DNA of 64,000 nucleotides from Rhodococcus sp. 14-2483-1-2 (GTDB lineage: Bacteria > Actinomycetota > Actinomycetes > Mycobacteriales > Mycobacteriaceae). Positions within the stretch are counted from its first letter, which is position 1. Each line of letters starts with the position of its first letter. Of this stretch, positions 8,352 to 17,458 are shown one piece after another. Where the stretch lies: assembly GCF_002259405.1 (NCBI RefSeq), contig NZ_NPFW01000008.1:155183-219182 (forward strand), written 5' to 3'. The position numbers and the translations under genes are program-made. The notes below the pieces were generated by a model, which saw only the letters and a program-made list of their open reading frames with translations, was not told the origin of the DNA and did no database searches.

Positions 8352-8954
8352 ATGCTTGCTTTGTCCAGAGGCCTCCTCGCCGCAGGTGCAGCTCTCACTC
8401 TGCTGTTCGCCGCAGGCTGTTCGTCGTCCGAAGCCGGCAACGCGGTCGCCGCAGATACCACCACAGCCGCCTCGACGTCCACCGCTCCCAGCACGACCGA
8501 CGACGTCTCGGGCCAAGAGGGCATCGACGCCGGCGGCTCCACCGACATCGATGTGGAGATCGGTCAATGCGTCCAGCTCGGCGGGACGATGACGGCCGCC
8601 ACCATCGAGAACGCCGAATGCGGCAGCATGGAATCGAACTACAAGGTCATCGCCAAGGCCGAGCAGAACGAGCAGTGCCCCACCGACGTGAACCAGACCT
8701 ACTACGAGACGCTCGACGGGGTCGAGCAGGGCGCTCTGTGCCTCGACGTCGACTGGGTTGTCGACGGCTGCATGAGCGTCCCCACCATGGGTATGGACGA
8801 GCCATCACGAGTCGACTGCAGCGACCCCAGTGCGACCGACGTCGAACAGGTCACCGAGATCAAAACCGGTACCGCCGATCCCAACGAATGCCCCGAAGGT
8901 GGATTCGCCTACGAATCAAGGCAATTCGTCGTCTGCACCACGACGATCTCCTAG
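8352..8954 (+). CDS. LppU-like secreted lipoprotein
   Basis: A 200-residue predicted lipoprotein. The signal peptide ends in the lipobox LFAAGC, followed by a Ser/Thr/Ala-rich linker of about 35 residues and a compact domain with eight cysteines, likely in disulfides, ending CTTT. This is like the LppU/SCO3091-type lipoproteins of actinobacteria, whose function is unknown. ATG 8352 is preferred because it gives a normal-length signal peptide and follows GAAGG at about 10 bases; ATG 8328 would add eight residues. The gene stands alone between the oxidoreductase operon and the transporter. Confidence 0.8.
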   Translation: MLALSRGLLAAGAALTLLFAAGCSSSEAGNAVAADTTTAASTSTAPSTTDDVSGQEGIDAGGSTDIDVEIGQCVQLGGTMTAATIENAECGSMESNYKVIAKAEQNEQCPTDVNQTYYETLDGVEQGALCLDVDWVVDGCMSVPTMGMDEPSRVDCSDPSATDVEQVTEIKTGTADPNECPEGGFAYESRQFVVCTTTIS

Positions 8955-9041
8955 TCGCGCCGAGCCGACTTGCCAGAGACCATGCGTTTCGTAAAGAGTG
9001 AGACAGGTCACTGAGCACCCGCCGGCACGCGAGGAGAACCG

Positions 9042-10292
9042 ATGACCGAGACCACTGCACCTCCGAAATGGAAGGTGGTCGGCCCCGGACTGGTGGTCGC
9101 CGCAACCGGCATCGGCGCCGCCGACCTCGTCGCCACGTTGGTGGCCGGCTCGCGCTACGGCTACGCACTGCTCTGGGTCATCATCGTCGGCGTCGTCATG
9201 AAAGTCGTTCTGGTGGAAGGTGCCGGCCGTTACACGTTGGCGTCGGGCAACACGATCTTCCAGGGCTGGCGTTCGCTGGGTAGATGGACGACGGTGTATT
9301 TCGCGCCGTACATCGTGATCTGGGGATTCGTCTACGGGGCGGCAGCGATGTCGTCGAGCGCGTTACCGATCGTCGCACTGTTCCCGGCACTGGATCTCAA
9401 GGTCGTCGCCATCGCATCCGGGCTCCTCGGGTTCGCGTTGATCTGGCTGGGCAGCTATGGATTCTTCGAGAAGATCATCACCGTCTTCGTCGGGATCATG
9501 TTCGTCACCGTGATCGGTGCTGCAGTGGTGGCGGTTCCGAACGTTCCCGCGATCGTCAAGGGCATCGTCCCCACCATTCCCGACGGCTCGATCGTGTACG
9601 TCCTCGGCCTCGCCGGTGGCGTCGGTGGCACCATCACGCTCGCCGCATACGGCTACTGGCTACGCGAGAAAGGCTGGATCACACCGAAATTCATGCGTGT
9701 CATGCGCATCGACAATTCGATGGCCTACGTCATCTCCGGCATCTTCGTCCTCGCGATGCTCATCGTCGGTGCCGAACTGCTGTACTCGTCGCAGATCGCG
9801 ATCTCCACCGGCGATCAAGGGTTGATCCAACTCTCCGACGTACTCGCCGACCGCTACGGCACGGTGTTCGGCTACGTGTTCCTCATCGGATTCTGGTCGG
9901 CGTCGTTCTCGTCGCTGATCGGGGTGTGGAACGGCGTGAGCCTGATGTTCGCGGACTTCGTCGGCAATCTGAAGGGCCTCGAACAGGGTCACCCGGAAAC
10001 GCGAGTGGGCGGCAAATACTTCCGCTGGTACGTCGCGTGGCTGACGTTCCCGCCCATGGCGCTGCTCTGGCTGGACCAACCGATCGGGCTCGTGCTCACC
10101 TACGGCGTCCTCGGGGCGGTGTTCATGCCGTTCCTGGCGGTGACGCTGTTGATTCTGCTCAACAGCGACCGTGTGCCGCGGCAGTGGCGCAACGGCTGGT
10201 TCACCAACCTCACGCTGGGTGTCTGCGCATTCCTGTTCGCGTGGCTCGCCGTCGACCAGGTATTGGATGCGCTCGACAAGTACGTGTACTAG
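9042..10292 (+). CDS. Nramp-related (NRAMP superfamily) transporter
   Basis: A 416-residue integral membrane protein with about 11 predicted helices and an Nramp/LeuT-type arrangement. Helix 1 reads GPGLVVAATGIGAADLVATL. Canonical Mn/Fe Nramp proteins have a DPGN motif in this helix for metal coordination; here the corresponding position is GAAD, so the substrate may not be the usual divalent metal. The ATG start is preceded by AGGAGAA eight bases upstream. The stop overlaps by four bases the stop of the convergent SRPBCC gene. No metal-dependent regulator or known riboswitch is seen upstream. Confidence 0.8.
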   Translation: MTETTAPPKWKVVGPGLVVAATGIGAADLVATLVAGSRYGYALLWVIIVGVVMKVVLVEGAGRYTLASGNTIFQGWRSLGRWTTVYFAPYIVIWGFVYGAAAMSSSALPIVALFPALDLKVVAIASGLLGFALIWLGSYGFFEKIITVFVGIMFVTVIGAAVVAVPNVPAIVKGIVPTIPDGSIVYVLGLAGGVGGTITLAAYGYWLREKGWITPKFMRVMRIDNSMAYVISGIFVLAMLIVGAELLYSSQIAISTGDQGLIQLSDVLADRYGTVFGYVFLIGFWSASFSSLIGVWNGVSLMFADFVGNLKGLEQGHPETRVGGKYFRWYVAWLTFPPMALLWLDQPIGLVLTYGVLGAVFMPFLAVTLLILLNSDRVPRQWRNGWFTNLTLGVCAFLFAWLAVDQVLDALDKYVY

Positions 10293-10732
10293 TCGGCCGC
10301 TTCCAGGCGGGACCGCAGTGTCGACTCCGTGTGCTTGATCGCCTGACCCACAACGGGTTCGACCACAGCGCCGAGCACCTTGCCCGCGATGCCGCCGGGC
10401 AGGCTGTAGCGGAACACCACGTCCAGACGGGTACCGCCGTCTGCCGTATCGGAGAACGACCACGTGGACGAGTTGGACAGGCCCTCGACCGATTCGAGTG
10501 TGAGCCTCTCGTTGTGGACCCATTCGGTCACGTGCACAACGGAGGTGAGGGCCTTCGGACCGATCTGCATCGTCGCGTCGTACGTGGCACCGAGGCCGGA
10601 CAGGATGTCGCTCTTCGGCTCGAACCGGGTGATGCCGAACATCCACTGCGGGACGTTCCTGAAGTCGTCCATGTAAGCGAACGCCGCGTCGCGACTTGTC
10701 GATGCCACGGCCGAACGATTTATTTCACGCAC
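10289..10732 (-). CDS. SRPBCC (polyketide cyclase/START-like) protein
   Basis: A 147-residue helix-grip protein: N-terminal strand VREINRSAVAST, the Asp/Ala helix AFAYMDDFRNVPQW, five beta strands, then a long C-terminal helix (GKVLGAVVEPVVGQAIKHT). This is the SRPBCC family that binds small hydrophobic ligands; no catalytic residues can be assigned. The start is GTG at 10732, which keeps the first beta strand complete; starting at the later Met would lose it. Divergent and convergent neighbours give no hint of the ligand. Confidence 0.8.
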   Translation of the reverse strand: MREINRSAVASTSRDAAFAYMDDFRNVPQWMFGITRFEPKSDILSGLGATYDATMQIGPKALTSVVHVTEWVHNERLTLESVEGLSNSSTWSFSDTADGGTRLDVVFRYSLPGGIAGKVLGAVVEPVVGQAIKHTESTLRSRLEAAD

Positions 10733-10785
10733 CGGTGCACCCTAGTACACGCTACGCAGTGTTACGCATACTTTCGCGGTCCGTT

Positions 10786-11739
10786 TCAGCGGCGTACGTA
10801 TCCCAACCGCATGTCCACGACGTTGACCAGTGCCGAACCGCGGACATATCGCTGCAGGTTGTCCTCGAACAGCGCCCACAGACGCTCGGCGAAGTCGTCG
10901 GCGTCGCCCGCCAGATGCGCGGTCAGGATGACGTTGTCCATGCCCCAGAGTGGGCTCGTTTCCGGCAGTGGTTCGACTTCGAACACGTCCAACACCGCCC
11001 ACCCGATGTTGCCGGACCCCAGGGCGTCACACAGGGCATGTTCGTCGACGACGGGTCCGCGGGCGACGTTGACCAGGCCCGAATCGGAGCGCATGGCCGT
11101 CAGGACCTCCGCGTCGACGAGTCCGCGCGTGGCGTCGGTCAAGGGTGTCGCCAGCACGATCACGTCGTATTCGCCTGCATACGTCGGCAATTGTCGGACG
11201 TTTCGGATTCGCGAGAACTCCGCATCGCCCGCCCGCTCGGACGTTGCGGCGGCATCGACGCGCATCCCGAGCGCGCCGAGAACCCGGCCGATCTCGCGCC
11301 CGATGAAACCGGGACCGACGACGAGAGCGGCGCGACCATGAATTCCGCTGGTGACTCTGTGCTCCCAGACTCGATCGCGCTGCCGAGCAAGCGCGCGGGG
11401 CAGCTTCTTGACCGACGCCAGAATGCCGGCTGCGACATACTCGGCGATGGCCCGGTCGAGGATTCCGCCGGAGTTCGTCAGCAGCCACGGGCCCTCGCGC
11501 AGAACCGGATCCAGCAGTCGATCGACGCCGGCGCTCGACGCGTGGATCCAGCGAAGGTTCTCGGCATCGGGCCAGACGGCCCGCAGATCGGCGGTCTCGA
11601 AGGTCCGAAACAGCAGCACCTCGGCCCACGACACGACATCGGCGAGTTCATCGATCGAGCAGCGTCGGAAGTCGACCCCATCGATCGCCGGGAACGACTT
11701 TCGGTCCGAACCACTCTCGACCACAAGCACGTTCACCAC
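10786..11739 (-). CDS. D-2-hydroxyacid dehydrogenase (NAD-binding)
   Basis: About 317 residues. The Rossmann motif VVGPGFIGREIGRVLG lies mid-protein and the family signature region reads NVARGPVVDEHAL. The catalytic Arg is in the NVARG segment, Glu in FEVEPLP, and the His region is LTAHLAG. It should reduce a 2-keto acid or oxidise a D-2-hydroxyacid with NAD(P). The start chosen is GTG 11739 (VNVLVVESG) because GGAGG lies 11 bases upstream; GTG 11751 would leave no ribosome site. It is transcribed divergently from the GNAT gene with only about 30 bases between the starts. Confidence 0.85.
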   Translation of the reverse strand: MVNVLVVESGSDRKSFPAIDGVDFRRCSIDELADVVSWAEVLLFRTFETADLRAVWPDAENLRWIHASSAGVDRLLDPVLREGPWLLTNSGGILDRAIAEYVAAGILASVKKLPRALARQRDRVWEHRVTSGIHGRAALVVGPGFIGREIGRVLGALGMRVDAAATSERAGDAEFSRIRNVRQLPTYAGEYDVIVLATPLTDATRGLVDAEVLTAMRSDSGLVNVARGPVVDEHALCDALGSGNIGWAVLDVFEVEPLPETSPLWGMDNVILTAHLAGDADDFAERLWALFEDNLQRYVRGSALVNVVDMRLGYVRR

Positions 11740-11768
11740 AGGACTCGCCACCTCCGTACCATGACACC

Positions 11769-12275
11769 GTGCTCATCGTGGAACCCGCAATTGCCTCCGA
11801 CGCGGCAACGATACTCGGCCTCCGGCACGCCGCCGAGGACTGGCTGTTCGCTCGCGGCATCGATCAGTGGACGCCACGCGAGGTGCCCCTCACCACGGTC
11901 GCTGCGCAGATCGAGGCAGGAGAGTTCCACGTCGCCCGACGCGATCCCCGCGGCCCGATAGCCGCAGCACTACGCTTGATCGGATCCGATCCGATCATCT
12001 GGCCCGAGCACGACGAACCGGCCTGCTACGTACACGGATTGGTGATCGACAGAAGCGAGGCGGGCACCGGCCTCGGTACGTTGCTGCTCGACTGGGCGTC
12101 GGAGCAGACTCGTCGGGCAGGACGCTCGCTGCTGCGTCTGGACTGCGCCGAGACCAACGGTGAGTTGCGCAGCTACTACCTGAATCAGGGGTTCCGCCAC
12201 GTCGGCCGCCGCGAGTTCGCCGACGGCAGTGCGTGGTTCAGCGTGGCCCTGTTCGAGAAGTCGACCGATCGGTAG
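11769..12275 (+). CDS. GNAT family N-acetyltransferase
   Basis: A 168-residue acetyltransferase. The acetyl-CoA-binding region is recognisable as VHGLVIDRSEAGTGLGTLLL (motif A, with a slightly atypical R/Q-x-x-G-x-G/A), followed by RLDCAETNGELRSYYLNQGF. The substrate is unknown. The start is GTG at 11769. The downstream sugar acetyltransferase begins 11 bases after its stop, so both acetyltransferases may be made from one transcript. Confidence 0.85.
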   Translation: MLIVEPAIASDAATILGLRHAAEDWLFARGIDQWTPREVPLTTVAAQIEAGEFHVARRDPRGPIAAALRLIGSDPIIWPEHDEPACYVHGLVIDRSEAGTGLGTLLLDWASEQTRRAGRSLLRLDCAETNGELRSYYLNQGFRHVGRREFADGSAWFSVALFEKSTDR

Positions 12276-12285
12276 TCTCTCGTCC

Positions 12286-12846
12286 ATGGGCGAGAACCGA
12301 GATCGTATGCTGCGCGGCGAACTCTACCGAGACAGTGACCCCGACCTGGTGGCGTCCCGGGTGTCGTGCGGGAAGCTGCTCGACCGGTTCAACGCGACCA
12401 CGGCAGACCGGAACGCAGAAAGGCGTGAACTGCTCAGCGAACTGCTCGGATCCATCGGAGACGATTCGTGGATCATGCCCAGGTTCCAATGCGATTACGG
12501 CACATACATTTCCATCGGGTCGAACACTTTCCTCAACTACGACGCAATTCTGTTGGACTGCGCCCCCATCACCATCGGTGACGATGTATCGATCGGGCCA
12601 CGAGCACAACTGCTGACGGCGCTGCACCCCATGGAGGATCACGAGGCACGCCGAACACGTTGGGAGAGCGCGCTTCCCATCACCATAGGGAACAACGTGT
12701 GGCTGGGCGGGGGGGTCATCGTCTGCCCGGGAGTCACGATCGGCGACAACTCGGTGATCGGTGCAGGCAGCGTCGTCACCCGCGACGTGCCGTCGCACAC
12801 CTTCGCTGCGGGCAACCCGTGTCGGGCAATCCGCGCTCTACCGTGA
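12286..12846 (+). CDS. maltose/galactoside O-acetyltransferase-like (LbH) protein
   Basis: A 186-residue left-handed parallel beta-helix acyltransferase of the Maa/LacA/NodL type. The N-terminal Mac domain (RMLRGELYRDSDPDL) is followed by hexapeptide repeats with the conserved loop ALHPMEDHEARR (catalytic His) and IGNNVWLGGGVIVCPGVTIG. It transfers acetyl from acetyl-CoA to a sugar hydroxyl. The start is ATG 12286. The final bases overlap the 3' end of the convergent ABC permease by nine bases. Confidence 0.88.
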   Translation: MGENRDRMLRGELYRDSDPDLVASRVSCGKLLDRFNATTADRNAERRELLSELLGSIGDDSWIMPRFQCDYGTYISIGSNTFLNYDAILLDCAPITIGDDVSIGPRAQLLTALHPMEDHEARRTRWESALPITIGNNVWLGGGVIVCPGVTIGDNSVIGAGSVVTRDVPSHTFAAGNPCRAIRALP

Positions 12847-14421
12847 GATCACGTCGTGCAAGATCTTGTCGGAGTCACCGACGAGCGTGTCGACGGCAAT
12901 CCTCGCACCCCACCACATCCCCAGCCACCCGATCGCCGCGGCCACGGGAACGGACAGATACGCGAAGGCACCGGGGAGCAGTAGTGCCAGCAGCAGACCG
13001 GGTACCACCGATACTGCGAGCACGACCATCGACAGCAGGACCAACGCGAACGACCCTCCGTTGAACGACCCTCGGGTGTTCAGCGAGAAGGCCTTGGTGG
13101 GTTCGGGGACCGGATAGGCGGCACGGACCGAGATCACGACGATGAGCCCAGCGCTGACGCCGAGCATCGACAACGTCACCGAGACGGGGACCGCCAGCCG
13201 GTCGAGTCCGAGATCGCCGAACACTCGGACGACCGCCGTGGACACGATCGCAAACGGTGCAGCGACCATCAGCCATGCGATCTGTCGACCGCGAACGTCG
13301 TCGCGCAGAGCCTGCGGAATCATCACCAGGTGCCACATCGAACCACCGTCGAGGCCGTACAGGTTCGAGCCCGCGCCCATCGCCATGAAGATCACCATCC
13401 AGGCACCCCATGCGGCACTGAACGGAATCGAGTCGGTCACCAACGGACCGACGCCTCCGAGCACCGTGAAGATCAGGACCGACAGCAACTGACTTCGACG
13501 ACGCATATCGCCGCGCCACAGGGACAGCTCGCGCGTCACCACCGCGCCGACACGGGTTGCACGCCAGCCGGTATCGCCGTTGTGGCCGTTCGCTGCCATC
13601 TGCTTGCGCGACGCGCCGTACGAGGCGGACACCCGTCCCTCGAAGAGCCGCAGCACGAGTCGCTGCCACGACCACACCAGGACGGCATCGAGCAGCAGCA
13701 GTCCCGCCACTGCGCCGATCGCCGTCGGCCAATTACCGTCGAGCGCAGCATCGACTCCGGTGATTCCCCAGCTGAACGGAATCGAATGTGCCAGTGTCAA
13801 CGGCCATGTCACTTCACCCGACAGCACCCGAGAGAAGTTCTGGGTGATGGGGAACTGCAGGAAGTACAGGCCGCCGAACACCGCACCGAACGCGAGCAGA
13901 GCGAACTCTCGACTGCGCCGACTCTTCAACAGCTGAGACATCGCCACGGTGACCACCCTGGACAGCGTCACGAAGAGAACGACGGTCGCAGGCCAGGCCA
14001 CCAGGGCAAGCGGAAGCGTTGCGAGAGAACGGGACACGGCATAGATCGGAATCGACGCGGTTGCGATGGCCGTCAACGGCACCACCATGCCGTACGCCGA
14101 CGTGGTCAACAACGCCCGCGCCAGGCGTGCGGGTTCCACCGACAGCATCTGGAAGTGGCGGGGTTGGATGTTGTCGTCGGAGATCCCCGAGAGCACCGGA
14201 AACAGTACCCAGCTCAGACCCATCAGTGTCAGCCCGAGGCTCACGGTGCCACCGACCAACACCTGCGAGGCTCCACTGCGCGCAGACAACACACATGCCA
14301 CGACGGCGAAGACCAGGCCCAACAACCCGAACACGGTCTTCACCACTGCTTGCCCGCCCTTGAACTGTCTGCGGTAGAGCGTGATTCGCATCTGCAGCGC
14401 GGTGCGACCGAGGGACGTCAC
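12838..14421 (-). CDS. ABC transporter permease (multi-TM)
   Basis: A 527-residue membrane protein with about 12 predicted helices in two halves, separated by a basic cytoplasmic segment around residues 265-300 (GASRKQMAANGHNG). The GTG start overlaps the TGA stop of the ATPase gene (GTGA), which fixes the start. It pairs with the ATPase to form an export-type ABC transporter, as seen for uncharacterised actinobacterial ABC-2-like exporters. No substrate can be inferred from neighbours. Confidence 0.82.
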   Translation of the reverse strand: MTSLGRTALQMRITLYRRQFKGGQAVVKTVFGLLGLVFAVVACVLSARSGASQVLVGGTVSLGLTLMGLSWVLFPVLSGISDDNIQPRHFQMLSVEPARLARALLTTSAYGMVVPLTAIATASIPIYAVSRSLATLPLALVAWPATVVLFVTLSRVVTVAMSQLLKSRRSREFALLAFGAVFGGLYFLQFPITQNFSRVLSGEVTWPLTLAHSIPFSWGITGVDAALDGNWPTAIGAVAGLLLLDAVLVWSWQRLVLRLFEGRVSASYGASRKQMAANGHNGDTGWRATRVGAVVTRELSLWRGDMRRRSQLLSVLIFTVLGGVGPLVTDSIPFSAAWGAWMVIFMAMGAGSNLYGLDGGSMWHLVMIPQALRDDVRGRQIAWLMVAAPFAIVSTAVVRVFGDLGLDRLAVPVSVTLSMLGVSAGLIVVISVRAAYPVPEPTKAFSLNTRGSFNGGSFALVLLSMVVLAVSVVPGLLLALLLPGAFAYLSVPVAAAIGWLGMWWGARIAVDTLVGDSDKILHDVISR

Positions 14422-15218
14422 GAGCGCATCCAGGACAGACCGTCGGGGTTCTGCTCGCGAGTACCGACGAGGCGAACGAAGGCGTCGTCGAGGCTTCCGC
14501 CGGCGCGGACCTCGTCCACCGTTCCCACCGCCACGACGCGGCCGCCGGTGATGACGCCGACGTGGGTGCAGAGTTGCTCGACGAGGGCCATCACGTGGCT
14601 CGACAGAATCACGGACCCGCCGGACCTGACGAACTGGACCAGAATGTTGCGAATGGTGGTGGAGGAGATGGGGTCGACCGCCTCGAAGGGCTCGTCCAGC
14701 ACCAGCAGTCGGGGTCCGTGCAGCAGCGCCGAGGCCAGTCCGATCTTCTTGGTCATGCCCGCGGAGTAGTCGGCGATGACGGTTCCGCCGGCGTCGGCGA
14801 GATCCAACGCGTTCAACAGCTCGTCTCGACGCTGCGCGATGACGTCCTCGGGCATCGCGCGCAGTCGTCCGAAATACGTCAGGAGCTCGTGGCCGGTGAA
14901 CTGGGATGGCAGAGCGAGTCCGTCGGGCAGTACTCCGAGTAGCTCTTTCGCGGCGATGGGATCGGCCCAGACGTCTCGTCCGAACACCAGACTTCGTCCG
15001 TACTGTGGCCTGAGCAGACCGACCGCCATGGACAGACACGTCGTCTTTCCTGCGCCGTTCGGGCCGACGAGGCCGAACATCGACCCGGGTGGAACCATCA
15101 GCGACAGGTCGTCGACTGCAACCTTGGGGCCGAAGGCCATGCAGAGGTGCTCGATCAGCAGGGCAGCAGAATTCGTTTGCACGGGTAACAGACTAACCGG
15201 TATGGGCGGGTTCGTCAT
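14418..15218 (-). CDS. ABC transporter ATP-binding protein
   Basis: A 266-residue ABC ATPase: Walker A GPNGAGKT, Q-loop region, a signature-like YSAGMTKKIGLASAL (the usual LSGGQ is degenerate), Walker B LLVLDEP and the H-loop SSHV. It is followed without a gap by its permease gene. The N-terminal 12-18 residues before LLIEHLCMAFG are unstructured, so a later start (GTG 15182) is possible. Divergent from the SDR gene 35 bases away. The ABC-2 drug/antibiotic exporter type is most likely. Confidence 0.88.
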   Translation of the reverse strand: MTNPPIPVSLLPVQTNSAALLIEHLCMAFGPKVAVDDLSLMVPPGSMFGLVGPNGAGKTTCLSMAVGLLRPQYGRSLVFGRDVWADPIAAKELLGVLPDGLALPSQFTGHELLTYFGRLRAMPEDVIAQRRDELLNALDLADAGGTVIADYSAGMTKKIGLASALLHGPRLLVLDEPFEAVDPISSTTIRNILVQFVRSGGSVILSSHVMALVEQLCTHVGVITGGRVVAVGTVDEVRAGGSLDDAFVRLVGTREQNPDGLSWMRS

Positions 15219-15253
15219 CCGGTACGAATCGTCCGTCCCGGTACCATCTGGGC

Positions 15254-16057
15254 ATGAATCGCACGGCAGTGGTCACCGGAGCTTCGTCGGGTATCGGACG
15301 CGCAGTTGCGCAGGCACTCGTCGCCCGGGGCTATCGAGTGATCGGCACCTCCCGCAATCCGGCCTCGATGACCGACGCGCAACGCGCCACCGGCGTCGAG
15401 TATCGCGCCCTCGACCTCACCGATGCCGACTCGATCCGCACCTTCGTCACCGATCTCGGTGACGTCGACGTCTTGGTCAACAATGCCGGTGAGAGTCAGT
15501 CCGGGCCGTTCGAGGAGCTGCCGACCGATGCCATCGAGCGGCTCTTCCGGTTGAACGTCTTCGGCGCAGTGACGCTGTCGCAGGGCGTCATTCCCGGTAT
15601 GCGCGAGCGTGGATACGGGCGCATCGTGATGGTCGGATCGATGCTGGCGAGCTTCCCGCTCGCCTACCGCTCGTCCTATGCCTCGACGAAGGCCGCCATC
15701 AAGGGCTTCTCCGACGCGGCGCGCCTGGAACTCTCACCCTTCGGGGTGTGGATGACCACCGTCGAGCCGGGGTCGATCAACACCGGGATCAGTGAGCGGC
15801 GAACCAAGTACATCGCACCGGATTCGGTACACCGAGACGACTTCCACACCGCGATTTCGTCCCTGGATCGCAAGGAGGGAACCGGCATCTCCGCCGAGGA
15901 AGTTGCGGAGGTGGTGCTGAAGGCCATCGAGGCCGACAAGCCGAAACCGTTGTACGCCAGGGGAAGCAACGCACCGGTCGTGTTCATGGCGCGGCGGTTG
16001 CTCCCGGCGACCTTCATGGAGAAGACGATTGCGAAGATGTTCGGCCTGAAGCGGTAG
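15254..16057 (+). CDS. SDR family oxidoreductase
   Basis: A 267-residue classical short-chain dehydrogenase: cofactor motif TGASSGIG at about residues 8-15, NNAGE at about 76, a catalytic Ser in VGSMLAS and the YASTK active site. The Arg near residue 32 (GTSRNP) suggests NADP(H) preference. The protein ends in a basic amphipathic segment. The substrate is unknown. It is convergent with the pirin gene, with six bases between the stops. Confidence 0.88.
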   Translation: MNRTAVVTGASSGIGRAVAQALVARGYRVIGTSRNPASMTDAQRATGVEYRALDLTDADSIRTFVTDLGDVDVLVNNAGESQSGPFEELPTDAIERLFRLNVFGAVTLSQGVIPGMRERGYGRIVMVGSMLASFPLAYRSSYASTKAAIKGFSDAARLELSPFGVWMTTVEPGSINTGISERRTKYIAPDSVHRDDFHTAISSLDRKEGTGISAEEVAEVVLKAIEADKPKPLYARGSNAPVVFMARRLLPATFMEKTIAKMFGLKR

Positions 16058-16063
16058 CCGAGG

Positions 16064-16846
16064 TCACCCGGCGATCGCGGCGTGCATCTCCCACACGATC
16101 ACTTCGGCTCCGGTGACGGTGCTCAGCTTCTGCCCGCCGCCTCCGGAGATCCGTACGGCATCACCCTCGGCGAGTACACCGACACCTTCGAGCATCGCTT
16201 CCCCCTCGGCGACGAAGATGTGCACGAACGGCGCGTCGGGAACATCGACTGCGGCTCGACCGGGTTGCAGGCGTGCGGCGTGCATGGCGGCGTACTTGTT
16301 CTTGATTCGGATCGCCGCGTGGTCGGCGTGACGAGCCATCCCTGATGCCACGGGAACCAAACCACCACTGAGCAATTCGCTGTCGATCTCGAGCTGTTCG
16401 TAGCCCGGGGTGATGCCCTGTTCGTCCGGGACGACCCACATCTGGACGAATCGAACCGGATCTCCGTGCTTGCCCGAGTACGTGCCGGCGGTCTCACCGA
16501 GTCGCCACGAGTCGTTCTTCTCCGAGTGCAGGATTCCTGTGCCCGCGCTCATGCGCTGCGCGAGACCGGGGTAGATGACGCCGGAATGACCCATCGAATC
16601 CTGGTGCACCAGCGAACCCTGCAGAACCCAGGTCACGATCTCCATGTCACGGTGTGGGTGGGTGTCGAATCCCTGCCCGGGGGTGACGATGTCGTCGTTG
16701 TTGACCATCAGGACGCCGTGGTGGGTGTTGGCACGATCGAAGTGGTTGCCGAAAGAGAAGGAGTGCTTGGAGTCGAGCCAGCCGATCCGAGTCTTGAAAC
16801 GGTCGTCGGCTCGCCGGACGTCGAGTTGAGCTGCTGCAGAGGTCAT
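16064..16846 (-). CDS. pirin family protein (copy 1)
   Basis: A 260-residue bicupin of the pirin family. The metal-binding cupin motif is visible as FDTHPHRDMEIVTWVL (His-His) with the later HSEKN segment. Pirins are iron-binding and some have quercetinase activity. The pair TRIGWLDSKHSFSFGNHFD and HHGVLMVNNDD are typical family blocks. It lies downstream of a VOC gene in the same direction, with 35 bases between, and both face the MarR operators at 17392-17450. A second, different pirin lies on the other side of the same regulator. Confidence 0.88.
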   Translation of the reverse strand: MTSAAAQLDVRRADDRFKTRIGWLDSKHSFSFGNHFDRANTHHGVLMVNNDDIVTPGQGFDTHPHRDMEIVTWVLQGSLVHQDSMGHSGVIYPGLAQRMSAGTGILHSEKNDSWRLGETAGTYSGKHGDPVRFVQMWVVPDEQGITPGYEQLEIDSELLSGGLVPVASGMARHADHAAIRIKNKYAAMHAARLQPGRAAVDVPDAPFVHIFVAEGEAMLEGVGVLAEGDAVRISGGGGQKLSTVTGAEVIVWEMHAAIAG

Positions 16847-16881
16847 TACGTGTGCCCTCGAATCTTCGAGTGAGTGGATGA

Positions 16882-17373
16882 CTACAGAACGTGCGAGCCG
16901 TACATCTCACCGAGTGGATCGGCGATCAGCTCGAGGCGCGCACCATCGGGGTCACGGAAGTACAGCGAGACCTCGCTGTGCTCGATCAGTTCGACTCCGG
17001 CGTCGATCAGCTTGGTACGCAGGTGTTCCCACCTGGTCGGCTCGACACTGATCGCCACGTGATGGAGGCCGCCGAGCACCTCTGCATACGGTCCGACGTC
17101 GAGTCCGGGGAAGTCGAAGAATGCCAACAGGTTGCTGTTGCCGATATCGAAGAAGAAGTGCGAAGAGCCTGGGTAGTCGCGGTTCTCGATGAGCTCGGTG
17201 AGCGGGAACTCGAGTACGTCCTGATAGAAGCGAACCGTCGCTTCGACGTCGCTGCTGACCAACGCGGTGTGATGGAGTCCGCGGGCCGAGGAAGCAGGCC
17301 GTTCGCCTGCCGGCTTCAGGTGCTGGGCGCGGATGCGGTCACGCTCGATGGTGTGCTGATCTGCCTCGGTCAT
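16882..17373 (-). CDS. VOC family (glyoxalase/dioxygenase-like) protein
   Basis: A 163-residue VOC protein with two beta-alpha-beta-beta-beta modules. The likely metal ligands are His in RGLHHTALVSSD, His in GGLHHVAISVE and Glu in DGARLELIAD. The activity (lyase, dioxygenase or thiol-transfer) is not assignable. AAGGG lies about eight bases before the ATG. The divergent promoter region holds two palindromes for the adjacent MarR regulator, which makes this a likely regulated target together with the downstream pirin. Confidence 0.85.
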   Translation of the reverse strand: MTEADQHTIERDRIRAQHLKPAGERPASSARGLHHTALVSSDVEATVRFYQDVLEFPLTELIENRDYPGSSHFFFDIGNSNLLAFFDFPGLDVGPYAEVLGGLHHVAISVEPTRWEHLRTKLIDAGVELIEHSEVSLYFRDPDGARLELIADPLGEMYGSHVL

Positions 17374-17391
17374 CGCTCTACCCTTCGCTCA

Positions 17392-17450
17392 AGTAGTTGC
17401 TTCGTCAACTACTGAGAACAGTACACCGAGTAGTTGCGTTGTCAACTACT
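17392..17450. promoter_or_regulatory. twin MarR operators and leaderless promoter
   Basis: Two 22-base perfect-arm palindromes, AGTAGTTG-N6-CAACTACT, lie at 17392-17413 and 17429-17450, 37 bases centre to centre. They occupy the divergent region between the VOC-pirin operon and the MarR gene. The right site overlaps TACTAT (17447-17452), a good -10 hexamer six bases before the MarR start codon, so binding should repress the regulator itself and probably both operons. Confidence 0.8.
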
Positions 17451-17458
17451 ATAGGTTC

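Noticed and set aside
9284..11341. A 685-codon open frame overlapping the Nramp, SRPBCC and dehydrogenase genes
   Set aside because: It runs through three well-supported genes in other frames and its product is Arg/His-rich with no domain.
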